A DNA stretch of 64,000 bases from Haliotis asinina (taxonomy: Eukaryota > Mollusca > Gastropoda > Lepetellida > Haliotidae): positions 6,017,501 through 6,081,500 of the forward strand of contig NC_090285.1 in assembly GCF_037392515.1 (NCBI RefSeq). The letters are read 5' to 3'. How positions within the stretch are numbered: the first letter of the stretch is position 1; every line of letters starts with the position of its first letter. Position numbers and translations under genes: made by a program. Under the pieces are notes generated by a model. It did not search any database. It saw only the letters and a list, made by a program, of their open reading frames with translations, and was not told the DNA's origin. Positions 49,801-58,140 of the stretch are shown here, piece by piece.

Positions 49801-50054
49801 CTTAGGCTTAAGATCGCTTTGTGAAAGTGGATCCAGGTAATTTTCAAACTTTTTGTCAGAGCAAATTTGAAAACAAACCTGTAATTGCAAACTGTCACCT
49901 GACAACACAATTAATCAAACTGAAGCTACTGTCAGCCCTTTGAGGCAAGTGATGGTAGCTCTCTGTGAAGCAAATATGACACAGTGGAGCCTGATCATGT
50001 GAAGCTACTCACTGGAGGCTGGAGATTGTGGACTGAGGCAGGCCGGACTCCTGT
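28741..50054 (-). CDS. TMEM135: TMEM135, 3' seven coding exons, 275 residues, N-terminus outside or not found
   Basis: Joined exons in transcript order: 50054-50013, 46703-46514, 33662-33495, 32250-32110, 30369-30271, 29894-29827, 28861-28741. All phases agree and the product aligns along the C-terminal 60 percent of vertebrate TMEM135 as I remember it, with anchors such as LGAFLGSF, WYKSTTIALY, YFKGIHAG, YSVSTA, LRPAYWKFLVR and LLDVFGT. TMEM135 is a multi-pass membrane protein of peroxisomes and mitochondria with Tim17-like helices, linked to mitochondrial dynamics and lipid handling. Glycine-rich helices GAFLGSFSALF and GLLSGFVAGWSML are the Tim17-like part. The Ser-rich loop in the second exon is less conserved. 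About 195 N-terminal residues are missing; they probably lie right of the window. Splice sites are all GT-AG. Confidence 0.92.
28862..29826 (-). other. TMEM135 last intron
   Basis: 965 bp, nearly half of it a 43-bp minisatellite that begins about 36 bases from the splice donor. No other feature seen. Confidence 0.8.
29335..29790. repeat. 43-bp minisatellite, about 10 copies
   Basis: GAATGTTGTGCTGTGATTAG, then CTGGTGCC or CAGGTGCC and CTCAGTGAG, recurs with 10-20 percent differences among units, so it is older than the 86-bp array. Confidence 0.88.
29827..29894 (-). CDS. TMEM135: TMEM135 exon with the YWKFL motif
   Basis: 68 bases between CTTCTCCCCAG and GTAAGT, phase 0 in, phase 2 out. Encodes AVLEPHSLRPAYWKFLVRVT plus HE(K), matching vertebrate TLRPSYWKFLLRLT. 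Confidence 0.92.
30271..30369 (-). CDS. TMEM135: TMEM135 exon with YFKGIHAG
   Basis: 99 bases between TGTGTTACAG and GTGAGT, phase 0 on both sides. Encodes MLYFKGIHAGYLPYIKCADI and on to LIYSVSTAVAFHA, a membrane helix in the vertebrate protein. Confidence 0.93.
30496..32098. repeat. 86-bp minisatellite, about 18.6 copies
   Basis: Units start TAGTATCCTTTACGACAATG, continue CCCTCTTAATGTAATACTAA and end CAGTGCTGATTAAAGAACAC. Copies differ at only a few sites (GGCC or GTCC, ACACATAG or ACACGTAG), with one short unit at about 31925. The high identity points to recent expansion. It fills the TMEM135 intron 30370-32109. Confidence 0.95.
32110..32250 (-). CDS. TMEM135: TMEM135 exon with WYKSTT (Tim17-like helix)
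   Basis: 141 bases between GTGTGTTGCAG and GTATGC, phase 0 on both sides. Encodes LVNCVLRWVRNRDSSFHGLL, SGFVAGWSMLWYKSTTIALY and TATKMAE, matching vertebrate FLRWIRN and FLAGISMMFYKSTTISMY. Confidence 0.93.
32625..32890 (+). mobile_element. SINE family 2 copy in a TMEM135 intron
   Basis: Shows GAATAGGCCTTCAGCAACCC, CTAACGGGATCAGGGGGTCA, GATCACTGGATTGTCTGGTC, and the tail GCGGCGTAAAACTAAAACTA followed by CTCGCTCACTC. One of the better preserved copies. Confidence 0.85.
33495..33662 (-). CDS. TMEM135: TMEM135 exon with LGAFLGSF
   Basis: 168 bases between CTATGTTACAG and GTGTGT, phase 0 on both sides. Encodes GCYRLFGMGYAIQAGVKLLS, the TRLHKQPRLLFDALFSKDN loop and VRLGAFLGSFSALFR, matching vertebrate GYLIQCC, QPSRLLSLFYNKEN and LGAFLGSF. 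Confidence 0.94.
35570..35970. repeat. Diverged tandem repeat of roughly 125 bp, about 3 copies
   Basis: Phrases like GTGAATGGTTCTTGAGA, AGGTTGGTGTCAAATATGAA and TGAAGGTCAAGGTCACCAAA recur in order. Similar motifs are widespread in mollusc genomes, so this is probably an interspersed family with an internally repeated body. Confidence 0.5.
36195..36289 (+). repeat. Interspersed repeat R, left half, split by an insertion
   Basis: GGAAAATCTAGACTTGCTAC matches repeat R at 41220-41240 and 49190-49210. The copy resumes at 36793 after the inserted element. Confidence 0.5.
36290..36791. mobile_element. MITE with long terminal inverted repeats (MULE-like)
   Basis: The first about 100 bases (GATGAAGGGGTTGCTGTC, GCAGGTACTACAGGAATGTA, CCCCAGGTACCTCTC) recur inverted at the right end (TACCTGTGCCAACGACCCCT). 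The flanks GCATTAGTG (36281-36289) and GCACTAGTG (36792-36800) look like a 9-bp target duplication with one change. Long TIRs plus 9-bp duplication suggest a Mutator-like non-autonomous element. CpG is retained inside, unlike the surroundings, so the insertion is young. The 137-codon frame across it is not thought to be a gene. Confidence 0.72.
36793..36850 (+). repeat. Interspersed repeat R, right half of the split copy
   Basis: GAAAAGTAATATGGTTCAAG matches GAAAATAATATGGTTTAGGG at about 49250 in another R copy, continuing where the left half stopped. Confidence 0.45.
38361..38505 (+). mobile_element. tRNA-derived SINE, family 1
   Basis: CCCGGGTTTGATTCCC is box B, followed by GCGTACAATGTGTAAAGCCC, ATATTGCTGGAATACTGCTA and the (actc)n tail. 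Good copy of the 3' two thirds. Confidence 0.8.
38540..38630 (+). mobile_element. SINE family 2 fragment
   Basis: AACCAGTGGATTGTCTGATC and GATTATTTGAAGACTG match the middle of family 2; the tail is worn. Lies directly after a family 1 copy. Confidence 0.55.
38727..39053. repeat. Tandem duplication, about 165-bp unit, 2 copies
   Basis: ATTTTATTCAGAATTCAAAA and CTATGTGCCAAGTTTGGTGA both occur twice in the same order. About 90 percent similar. Confidence 0.8.
39133..39262. repeat. Tandem repeat of 43-46 bp, 3 copies
   Basis: GGGATCACTGGGTCTG followed by CAAATTCCCCTTTCAAA three times. Confidence 0.88.
39418..39486 (+). mobile_element. SINE tail fragment
   Basis: ATATTGTTGATATACTGCTG then CTCACTCACTCATTC, the shared 3' tail without a recognisable head. 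Confidence 0.4.
39541..39780 (+). mobile_element. tRNA-derived SINE of a different type (family 4)
   Basis: Box-A-like GTGCTGTGGTAAGGTG and box-B-like TCTGGGTTCGATCCCCGG, followed by a body that does not match families 1-3 (GCGTAGCATTCTTAGACGAG, GCGGTACCCGTGAGGATGTG). The 3' end is uncertain. Confidence 0.5.
40084..40150 (-). mobile_element. tRNA-like remnant
   Basis: On the - strand, TGGCCATGCAGTAGAGCG then GCGGTTCCAATCC resemble boxes A and B at tRNA spacing. Probably a worn SINE head. Confidence 0.35.
40293..40398. mobile_element. Palindromic foldback element, perfect 24-bp inner stem
   Basis: Positions 40311-40334 and 40357-40380 are exact reverse complements (core GGTAGACAATGTAAAACC), with a 22-base loop. 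Outside, GAGAAAACA on the left mirrors TGTTTTCTC on the right, extending imperfect symmetry to about 42 bases per arm. Reads as a small foldback transposon; a transcribed hairpin precursor is an alternative. Confidence 0.65.
40988..41046 (-). mobile_element. SINE tail fragment
   Basis: TTGGGTTTTACACCGCTTAC and TTTTTCAGCAATATCAGGGC match the family 1 tail in inverse orientation; no head is visible. Confidence 0.4.
41097..41303 (+). repeat. Interspersed repeat R, best copy
   Basis: GACAGACTAACAGCC, ATGAACATATATTACAGAAT, AATGAAAAGGAGCCCTGAGA, GACTTTCTTCATTTC and AAATCTAGACTTGCCACA define the family. Further copies are at 49148-49280, 50850-51045 (inverted), 56636-56730 and the split copy near 36195-36850. 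No terminal repeats or coding frame seen; class unknown. Confidence 0.55.
42235..42640. repeat. 33-bp minisatellite, diverged, about 8-10 copies
   Basis: CAGACAGGTCCAGAAGATGA plus CACCTT recurs with frequent changes, clearest from 42360 on. Confidence 0.75.
42643..42697. repeat. Hexamer repeat (GGGTGC)n
   Basis: Eight or nine copies of GGGTGC between two different minisatellites; locally very GC-rich. Confidence 0.92.
42700..43250. repeat. 39-bp minisatellite, 14 copies
   Basis: ATATCTGGAAGATGTCTGGA, then AGTGAG and GTGTGGTATTAG. The 39-bp length, a multiple of 3, keeps frames open on both strands (for example a 13-residue repeat with WKMSGSE), which explains the 200-codon frames here. Confidence 0.93.
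43809..43982. mobile_element. Possible short inverted-repeat element
   Basis: CTTATAAGATTCTTA at 43812-43826 is exactly mirrored by TAAGAATCTTATAAG at 43965-43979. The arms are themselves partly palindromic and the sequence is AT-rich, so chance is possible. Confidence 0.35.
44870..45600. repeat. 57-60 bp minisatellite, about 12 copies
   Basis: CTATGCTCCCTCCCACCCCA, GGGGAACACAAGTCCCC and CCCCTGCAGTGTACAGG recur. C-rich on the + strand. Frames open on both strands are by-products of a unit near a multiple of 3. Confidence 0.92.
45848..46006 (+). mobile_element. tRNA-derived SINE, family 1
   Basis: CTTGGGTTGAATTCCC (box B, mutated), then TACAATGTGTGGAGCCCATT, TCTGGTGTCACCAGC and GGAATATTGCTAAAAGCATT. 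Head weakly visible from 45848. Confidence 0.7.
46200..46330. repeat. Short tandem repeat of about 34 bp, 4 copies
   Basis: TTCACATCAGTGGATCTGCT followed by GACAGCAGGGTG recurs. About 180 bases from the TMEM135 donor at 46513. Confidence 0.75.
46514..46703 (-). CDS. TMEM135: TMEM135 exon with the Ser-rich loop and GPRHR motif
   Basis: 190 bases between GGTATTACCTTCAG and GTAAGT, phase 2 in, phase 0 out. Encodes YIVGSSESPQSAASPGHSSN and on to LDAGPRHRLCQHRSGCVLYV. Vertebrate TMEM135 has FIVG, a charged loop and GPRHRCCKH at these places. The Ser/Asn-rich loop is lineage-specific. Confidence 0.9.
49037..49094. repeat. 18-bp tandem repeat, about 3.3 copies
   Basis: GACTTCCAAGGTCACTTA in direct succession, nearly perfect. 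Confidence 0.92.
49148..49280 (+). repeat. Interspersed repeat R copy
   Basis: AAAAGGAGCCCTAAGCAGAC, GGAAAAATCTACACTTGCTT and GGGAAAATAATATGG match the family order. Confidence 0.5.
50013..50054 (-). CDS. TMEM135: TMEM135 42-base exon, first one seen in the window
   Basis: Acceptor TTTCTTTTGCAG and donor GTGAGT. Phase 2 in, phase 2 out. Encodes QESGLPQSTISSL, then a codon completed by the next exon (Q), matching vertebrate KDGLKGFTFSALR just before FIVG. Short, but phases and position agree with both neighbours. Confidence 0.82.
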
Positions 50055-50499
50055 CTGCAAAAGAAACATAGTCCTTTGAGTAATTTACTTCTTATTTGCA
50101 TGCAGCTAAACCAGAAACAATGACCAATATTCCAAAAATGTATGAATAGCAATAGTTTTTACATGATCAATCTGCAGTTTGAGTGAGATTATGCATACAA
50201 AATGTCCACCGAGGATTGTGGAGATGATGATGCTTGTGAAAGGGAATATGTCAAGGGATTACATTCAGCCAGCGGATCAGAGTATCTACACAGAAGGTCA
50301 AACACTGGAACTGATGTGGAAAACTTGCTTGTGAAACACTAGATTTGCAACTTGGTTCCTCCGCAGTTAAGTCATCAGCAACAATATGAGATTATAGTTT
50401 GTTTCATTTAATGTTCTCAAAGTGAACTAAAAAAATGGATGAATCATTAAAGTTCTTAGGCTGATTTGAATGTATGTGACATAAACTTTAAAATAATAC

Positions 50500-50640
50500 A
50501 AGAATATGTCTCTGACATGAATTAATTGACACAAGACACAAGAATGTGTCCGTGAGATATATTAAATAAAAAAAGACACAAGAATATGTCCACGGCAAAA
50601 ATTAATTGAAATAAGCCACAAGAATATGTCTGTGACAAAT
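50500..50640. repeat. Diverged tandem repeat of about 45 bp, 3 copies
   Basis: ACACAAGAATATGTC followed by a GTGACA-like piece and AATTAATTGA recurs. Confidence 0.65.
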
Positions 50641-50849
50641 TTTCTTTGAATACAGGGTGAAGCAAATTTGAATATGAGTCTCAATGAAGTCATTTTAGGC
50701 CAGATACGCAAAACAATGCTTTAACCCAATTTCTCTGTAACTGAAAAGTGCTGACTCATGTTGCATTTGTTGAACATTTGAATAATACATGTGTGGTCAT
50801 CAGGGTCAGATGGGAGATAACTGGCTGCTCACTGATGGTGGATTAGTCT

Positions 50850-51045
50850 GTGACACAGACCCTGAAACAAATATGTCCAAGAAAGCCCACACAAGTCTAG
50901 AAAATGTGGCAAGTGTAGATTTCCTTAGCTACTGAAAATGAAGAAAGTCTCAGGGTTCCATTTCATCCTATTATTTTTTTTACAATGAAATTTTTCAGTA
51001 AAATATGTTCATTTGAAAGACGAGTTGTTAGTCTAATGGTGGATC
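50850..51045 (-). repeat. Interspersed repeat R, inverted copy
   Basis: GAAAGTCTCAGGGTTCCATT and AAATATGTTCATTTGAAAGA are the complement of the family phrases at 41097-41303. Confidence 0.5.
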
Positions 51046-51051
51046 TGGTCA

Positions 51052-51158
51052 TCAGGCTCCATCACTTGGTTTAATGTGGAACAAAGTATCCAGGGAATAG
51101 TGAACATATCTCATAATATTGATCACTGGTTTGTCTAGTCCAGACTCAAGTTTTACAT
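51052..51158 (+). mobile_element. SINE family 2 fragment
   Basis: TTGATCACTGGTTTGTCTAG and TCCAGACTCAAGTTT match the family 2 middle; ends are lost. Confidence 0.5.
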
Positions 51159-51728
51159 GTTATGACACAGATGCAATACTACTGCAGCAGTTCACAACAA
51201 TCAAACAAACATGACAACAAGATAAAGCAAAAAACAATCTCACTATTATCCCACATCTCGTCAAAAACAAAACAGGTAGAATATTCATAATCTGTTGTAT
51301 AAATGCATCATCTTCACTGATGTACTGTTCACCAGAAGTTAAGAAGCATATGAATGTTCCACACTGCTTTGGCTGTGACATTAACTGTTGTAATATGAGA
51401 GAATTAGGTGGCCATGCACCTCTTTCCAGTAGTTTCAGACACTGTGTATGGTTTTGTGGCACATATTGATTGATTATTCACATGACAGATCAGGAGTCAC
51501 AACACCAATAAATGTCACAAACAAATGACAAAGTAATGATAATTTTATATCACCAGACATATAATTTGCCATAAACCAGAGACTATGATCTTATTAGCCT
51601 AAACTACAATGTTTTCATTGGTGAATTACGGACTGGTTTCACTAGTAAGCAGCACTGAATGTGACAAGATGAATATAACACACACAGACAATCAATCTTT
51701 TTCACTGACATATACCACATGAAAAAGC

Positions 51729-51931
51729 AGGGGATATTTTGTTTTGCAAGCATACCACTAACCAATGCCAGTGTGTATGAGAACAAGTATTATATATTCA
51801 TACAGATGAAACATTTCCAAAGGAATGGAATAAATTGTCACATTTTCACTTAATTTCTCCTCATCATCTGTTTCCTCTTTTGCTTCATCATTTGCACTGT
51901 TGTCATCTTGTAAATACGATATCCCCTAATT
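51729..51931. mobile_element. MITE-like interspersed repeat D, copy 2
   Basis: GGGGATATTTTGTTTTGCAA at left mirrors TTGTAAATACGATATCCCC at right. Interior as at 18027-18225 (CAAAGGAATGGAATAAATTG, TTCTCCTCATCATCTG). Confidence 0.6.
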
Positions 51932-54900
51932 TATTTATTTTAATGGTACATATAAAAGCAATTTGTACATGTGTGTAATCTCTCCATCCTTGAAAAGGGC
52001 ATTGCTTTCAGTCATCAGTTAGAGCTATCTGTTCCTTCAAGGAGACTGGTCTCATCACTGTAATAATACAGCCCACCAATCAAAATGCAAATGAGTACTG
52101 CCGTACTTTCATGAAAATAATTACATGTAATCCTATAAACATGTGAAAATCACAGTACATATTATGTTTTCAAGGCAACATGTCAGTTTTATACGAAAAT
52201 CCAATTTTCATTTTGATTCCCACACTTAGTAAAATACTTGAATTTTGTCTACCAGCTGAAATACTTGAAGAACTTGTTCTTCCAGATGCATGCCAGATGA
52301 TCGATCAAAATACGACACAAACATAATTTACTTTCCTTCAAGAAAATGGACGAGCCAACCCCCGTACAGGATGAGTTCCGTTACATGATGCTTTTATTTT
52401 TCATGACAAAATAGTTCAGCAAAAAAACATGCTGCCATGTTTTCTCACATTCAAAACAAGCAAACGATTTCCAACATAAAATTGTTTTGCAAAACTTAAA
52501 GTCATACACTTAAATGCTGAGCTTCTTTCTGAATACACTTGTAGTCCATAAGTATTTCTGTTTTGTACAAAGTACATCATTTTGTCTTCCATTAAAGAGG
52601 TAATAAACTATGTAGCTAATTGAATTGTAAATGAATTCAATGAATGAAGGGATGTACTGTACATTCCAGACTGTACTGACAACATCAAGGTTTTGTTGAT
52701 ACAGCAATACTTGCTGTAACATATACCACTGACCATATGTAGTAAATCAAATTTGAATTGTAATGGAAGAAGTTTTGCAATCTGTCTCAAGGATGTTTTT
52801 TGCAACAAATATCTTATCTTATATGTCTACTTATTCAAATTATCAAAAGTTGCTCACATGTTTTTCAAATGTTTGAATACTACAAAAAGGCCATACTGTT
52901 AAAGACCAAAAGATAATGCTGACATGTAAGTGTTTGAAATTATGTTACTGTTACTACAGAGGATACATATAAATAAGTAACTCGGGAAATGTGGTAGACG
53001 CTGTAAATGACAGACATATTGTTGTGACATTTGGGAGAAATATATCTGGCCCAACAACGTATTTCCTCACTTTTTGTCATTCCCAAATTTAGTAACAGGT
53101 CTTGCAGCACTTGCACGATCAGATTGTTGAGAAGCAGCCCTGGCGCCAGATACAGTTATTTTCCCCCTGGTTTGATTGCCTCCTTAACCTCGGACAATAT
53201 GGCCAAATGACAGCTTGTTGTCAGAACATTGCCGTGGACTGACAGAGTGCTATGTAGATATGTACAAGCAGCAATCAGCCACTAGCTAATTGTTATACGA
53301 TAACACCAGCCCCATTGTCACCACACACCACAGGAGCTGTGCAATAACAGACCCCTAATCATTTAAGGATTGCCTGATTGGTCACTTTGTGTCCAGCCCT
53401 ATTAATTCACCTGCAGTGATTGGTCATTCAGTTTGCAGGAGGTCACGATGTCAAGGAATGATTGATGACCAATTGTGTTGAGGCAGCTGTGTATGAAGCT
53501 CCCCCTGGTGGAGGAACTGTGGGCTCCCTGTGGAATGCATGGTGGTGTTGAGCAGACCGTCATCCATCTTGCCATACACAGCCTTGACAGTTTTGACAGC
53601 CCTGAGATTGAGACTCAGAGCCCAAAACATTTCTCAAGCCTGACTCTTTTCAAATGTAGATGAGGTTTAGGTAGTGTATAGCAGCTCTGCTGGCGTTTGA
53701 TAGAGGCAAGCACCTTATCCATTTATCCTGACTGGGGTTGTAAAGGAGCGCCCGGGCAAAGGGGCTGCTTCTATATAGGGTTGTAAGGGAACTTGGCCCT
53801 CAGTGGGGTTCCCTCGACCCCTACCACAGCATACTTCCATCATGAATATAGCGTTTAGTTAAAAACAACCACCACAACATACAGTGATAGATGAGGAGGA
53901 CTAGGATATGGGACTGCACTGAGACATGGGGACAAGGACTGGCCTTCTTGTTCAAGATGAATTCATCTCCCTCTCAATCTACCTTTCAGGCATATTTTCT
54001 AGATTTAATCCTTCACTTCAGGCTCAATACAAAAAGTCAAAGTCGGTTCCCTTTTTTGTACAAAACTACCATGCTGGGTTATTCCGAATGCAAGTGGTGG
54101 AATGAAAATCTTTCCCACAGCCCTTTCATACAATGAATGAACAAAGCTGGAGTTTTAAAAAATATTAATTTTGAAATTCTTTGTTTAATTTTCTAAGAAA
54201 CTGTGATGAAAATTATTTTAAAAAATATTTTAAAAATACTTTACTTAAACAATTTAAGATATAAACATGTTTTTACTTCATGACCTTTCTGCGCCAAAAA
54301 GTGAAGACATTGATTTTCTTTGCCCAACACACAGAAACAGTAGTACATGGTTTGACCTTTCGTATGCAGAACAGATGGCAAAATATATTTTCACCTGAAC
54401 AAATGAAAAATCACTTTTGTTGGAAATCATTATTTGAGTGTTGATAAATGTCCAAACTTGAAAGCATCAAAGGGCTTTGAGGCAATTCTAGAGACGGCAA
54501 CCTGCGAACTCTCTTTGAAGCTGATGTGCAGTTGGCATGTCGTGTTCAGAAGAAGAAAAGGTTTGGCTAGTGTACATAGCCTCTGTAGACAAGTATGGGA
54601 AACAGTTTGAACACAACTTCTTCCAACTTGATTGGAGAAAACAACAGCGAAAACCACGTCAAAACAAAACAAAGTGAAACACAATTCTCCGACCTGACAG
54701 TCTCGTCCATTTCTCCCTGTACGAACATGTGGCTAACTAGTTAACTACGAATGTTACAGATATTTGGAATTTACGTCTGATATCTGTTTGCAACTGCCAT
54801 CAGCTTTTTACAACTTTTTTTTTTTACTTTCTCCAATTTCCAGCCATTTCCCCAATGCCAGCTCTTCACCTTTCTAGACAGTAAAAAGACAACATTCTCC

Positions 54901-56635
54901 GTAGTTCAACAACAATCTTCAGAACATCACCAGAACCAAACACAAAATATACAGCTACATGACAGTAGAAAATAATCCTTCTCCACAAGAACCCCATCTT
55001 AATGTTTTGTGCATATTTACCAACACATGACCATATCTTGCATAAATCACACCAGGATTGAGTAAAAATAACTTTCACCCAGAGGAGTTATCTCCCTTTG
55101 ACCAATAAGCATTATTCCATGTGGCCAGTGCCACTGAATGCTTGGATAAGTTCTCTCTATGGCAAATCATTGACTTTTCAGATGAGGCTTTTGTTGAAAG
55201 AATGCTGACACTTTTATGACCGTTTTATGTCCTATGCAAGACTGAATCCAATTCAAGGCAGAACATAATCCCTGGATTTTTTGGAGCAAATTAAAGTATA
55301 ACGACATGCAACAGTGATACATCGAGACAGCCCAAACACAGATGAGTGACTTGAAACAAAAGCTTTTTCAAAAGTTGTAGAAACATAGAGTTGACAATAT
55401 ATGTAGTTTGTCTACAGAAGGAGCTGAGGTCTTGAGAAAACAGTAGGTAGGAAGCTAACACTGAAGGATGTTCCGCAGAGTTGACCTCTCATTGTATGGC
55501 TGACAGCCACAGATGATGGATTGCCGCCAACACTGACGACCCTGTCATGGAAAATTAATTCCGACTTAATGTAGATGTGATTAAACTGTGATGTATAACA
55601 CCGTCACCCTTCAGGTCTAATCATATTTAATAGCGATGTATCAATTGCGCATATGCCGGAAACATTATCACCAGCACCCAGATTGGCTTAGCCACATATT
55701 TTAACCTCAACAAATCTTTTCCAATAAAACCTTTAAAATCCCATCAGTAAATCGTTATTACCTAATTATTCACTAGTAATTGACACCAGCTTGGCTGCTA
55801 GTTTGGGTCGTGTTCATCAATTTAACATGTTTTGTTGTGTGAACCTTATAGATTTTTGATAGCGATGATAAATTATACCTCTTGAATTTGGAAGGCTGTA
55901 GAATCACCCGAAAGAGGTTGTCAGCGTGGGACAATTATCTTAGGGCCTCATTTATCACACTTAGCTAAGTCCATATAATCCATAATACCAGCAAGCCAGA
56001 AATGTCCAAACACATAAAACACCTTCAATCTCAGTAAAACACTGGAGAGAACACTGATGCTTGCTCCATCCCCGCTGCTTCTGGGGTTGCAATAATCACC
56101 TCAATCATAATATTTTAACAGGTGGGCACTTGCTCAAGATAGTTGGGTAGAATCTGATACACAACCTTCCCTGCTACACCACAGAAAAATGATCTGATTA
56201 CCGAGAGGCCACCTTCAAGAGGGAGACTGGGTTTTATCTGGCCTAGGAGCCATGTGGCCTCAAACATGAGAGTGACAGTGTTCATGCATGTATCACAAAC
56301 ATGTTTCATAAACACACATATAGAGTTTTCAGACTGACATGAGAACATATGTAATCACATTTTAAGATTTACTGTGCAGTTAAGTTGATGCAGATGACAA
56401 GACTTCAGATGTATATGCCGTCTGCTGTGATGGAGAACTTTACACCTGACAGTAACACCACAGTCAGTTAGAGTTTAACTTGTTCGAGTTTATATCATTA
56501 TGATACATTCCATATAATTGTGCTTCCTTCACAACTAGCCATTGTTTCATAGTTTGTACCATACCCACTGTGGGTGTTTACTTAAAACAGAAACTTCACA
56601 TTCTGTATCATGAGCAAAACAATTGTACCGTGACT

Positions 56636-56730
56636 AGACTAACAACTTGTCTCTGAAATGAACATATTTTACAGAAAAAAAGTTCATAGGAAGAAAAATA
56701 AAATATAATGAAAAGGAGCTTGTACCTAGT
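56636..56730 (+). repeat. Interspersed repeat R, partial copy
   Basis: GACTAACAACTTGTCTCTGA, ATGAACATATTTTACAG and AATGAAAAGGAGC match the family start; the rest is missing. Confidence 0.5.
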
Positions 56731-57009
56731 CATGCTTACATATTGTCATTTCTTATTCAGTTTAATTTGAAGCAAATCTGATGCATTGAAAACTGGTTAA
56801 GAATATTAACCTCAAATGTCACCCTTCATCAAGGAATACCATCACTGAATATTTAGTGGTCTTAACAAGAAGTTACTAGTCACAGACTAGTAGTCTAGCA
56901 CAAATATTTAAGGCTCACGGCACAATCCTTGTTTGTAAAGCCTTCCACATCAGTTGTGTTGGTAGACACGGGAAAATTTGTTACTGCAGTTTTTTTTCCA
57001 GAAAATATT

Positions 57010-57092
57010 GAAGCCCATATCTGGTGTCCCCTGCTGTGATATTGCTGAAATATTGCTAAAAGCGGCTTACTCTAAAATCACTCACACACACA
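57010..57092 (+). mobile_element. SINE family 1, 3' part
   Basis: GAAGCCCATATCTGGTGTCC, CTGTGATATTGCTGAAATAT and GCTAAAAGCGGC, then CACTCACACACAC. The tRNA-like head is missing. Confidence 0.65.
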
Positions 57093-57658
57093 CAAAAAAA
57101 AATAAAAAATAAAAATTGTCTATGGTTTGATTAGAACCACAGTTTTCATTTAAAGGCTAAAAGCAATAATCAAATAAACATTGAAATACAAAAGATTGCC
57201 AGTAAATGTTTCAAAAACATCATATCATAAGATTCCAGCAGAACAAAATACATTGTTCATGCAATAGCAATTTGTCTCTGGTTCCACATCCATATACTGC
57301 GCCAAGTTTGAGACAGGCCTATCTAACATAGCCATTTATTGTTGGAAAATATGTTTGTTTTGTAGTAAAAACGAAAATTACTCTTTAAGACAACTATTTC
57401 TCCTGCTGTTTTAAGTCACACAATTGTCAACCATTACATGAGATAATATAAGATAACAAAAGATAAGATAACAAAAGATAAGATATCAATTTCATAGCAG
57501 TCCATTGTGAAACAGTACCAATATTCTATAAACTATAAATATGAACGCAGTAGCTACAAACATGTAGAAATATAGGTACATAAATGATATACATTACAAT
57601 GACACATTATCATATGCAGTATCATCACATGGAAGCAATATGTGGCAATACACCAAAT

Positions 57659-58140
57659 TCAGTTGAAACTGTAACTACCATGACATATTTTAGAAATAGT
57701 TTCTGGAGTTCTGTTTGAAAAAAATGTTAAAAATTGTTCTTTTCTTGACAGAGTAGCAAAGTTTTGATTGTGAAAAAGCAATGTTTGTAGAAGTAACTCC
57801 TTTTCTTCCTTATACTTTGTACAAGATATTATATTGTGTTGTTTATCTTCTAAGACACTGCACGTTTCACAAAGATGATGTGGGGTTGCAGGTTTTTTAT
57901 AACTTCCAATTTCAATTTTGAGTTTAATTACTTAAATGAAGTTTTGAAAAACGTTAGCTGTATCTTCATGATGAAATAGATAGTTCTCAAGATTTACGGA
58001 TGACTTGACCAATCTGTAGGTTTTTAATTTGTTGTTTGATGTGGGAGAATCACTTAATGAAAGCATGAATATGCCTTCACATTTGGACGGGAGTTTATTT
58101 ATTGCAGATTTATTAAATTTTGTTGTGTTAATCATTTCAA
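57659..58140 (-). mobile_element. LINE 3' end (C-terminus of a reverse-transcriptase polyprotein)
   Basis: The - strand reads KLKTYRLVK and LENYL, a TAA at 57932, then in the same frame KLKIEIGSYKKP, the zinc-knuckle-like HLCETCSVLEDKQHNIISC and YKEEKELLLQTLL, ending at 57659. The order (K-L-x-T-Y, then K-L-x-I-E-x-G-x-Y, then C-x2-C ... H-x4-C) is typical of the C-terminal end of non-LTR retrotransposon proteins. One in-frame stop and loss of everything further 5' show a dead, 5'-truncated copy. The clade was not determined. Confidence 0.7.

Larger units (their letters stand above)
46704..50012 (-). other. TMEM135 intron, 3.3 kb
   Basis: Holds an 18-bp tandem repeat (49037-49094), one copy of repeat R and a worn foldback remnant near 49755-49835. 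The segment 48300-48430 is more GC- and CpG-rich than its surroundings, reason unknown. Confidence 0.6.

Noticed and set aside
53475-53663. 62-codon + strand frame; on the - strand a vague resemblance to part of a GAPDH gene
   Set aside because: The resemblance covers only scattered codons and needs gaps; no flanking GAPDH motif was found. No splice sites support either strand.
55440-55548. Short - strand frame after a CATGACAG acceptor-like site, considered as a missing TMEM135 exon
   Set aside because: It reads into a stop after about 28 codons and does not match the expected N-terminal TMEM135 segments.
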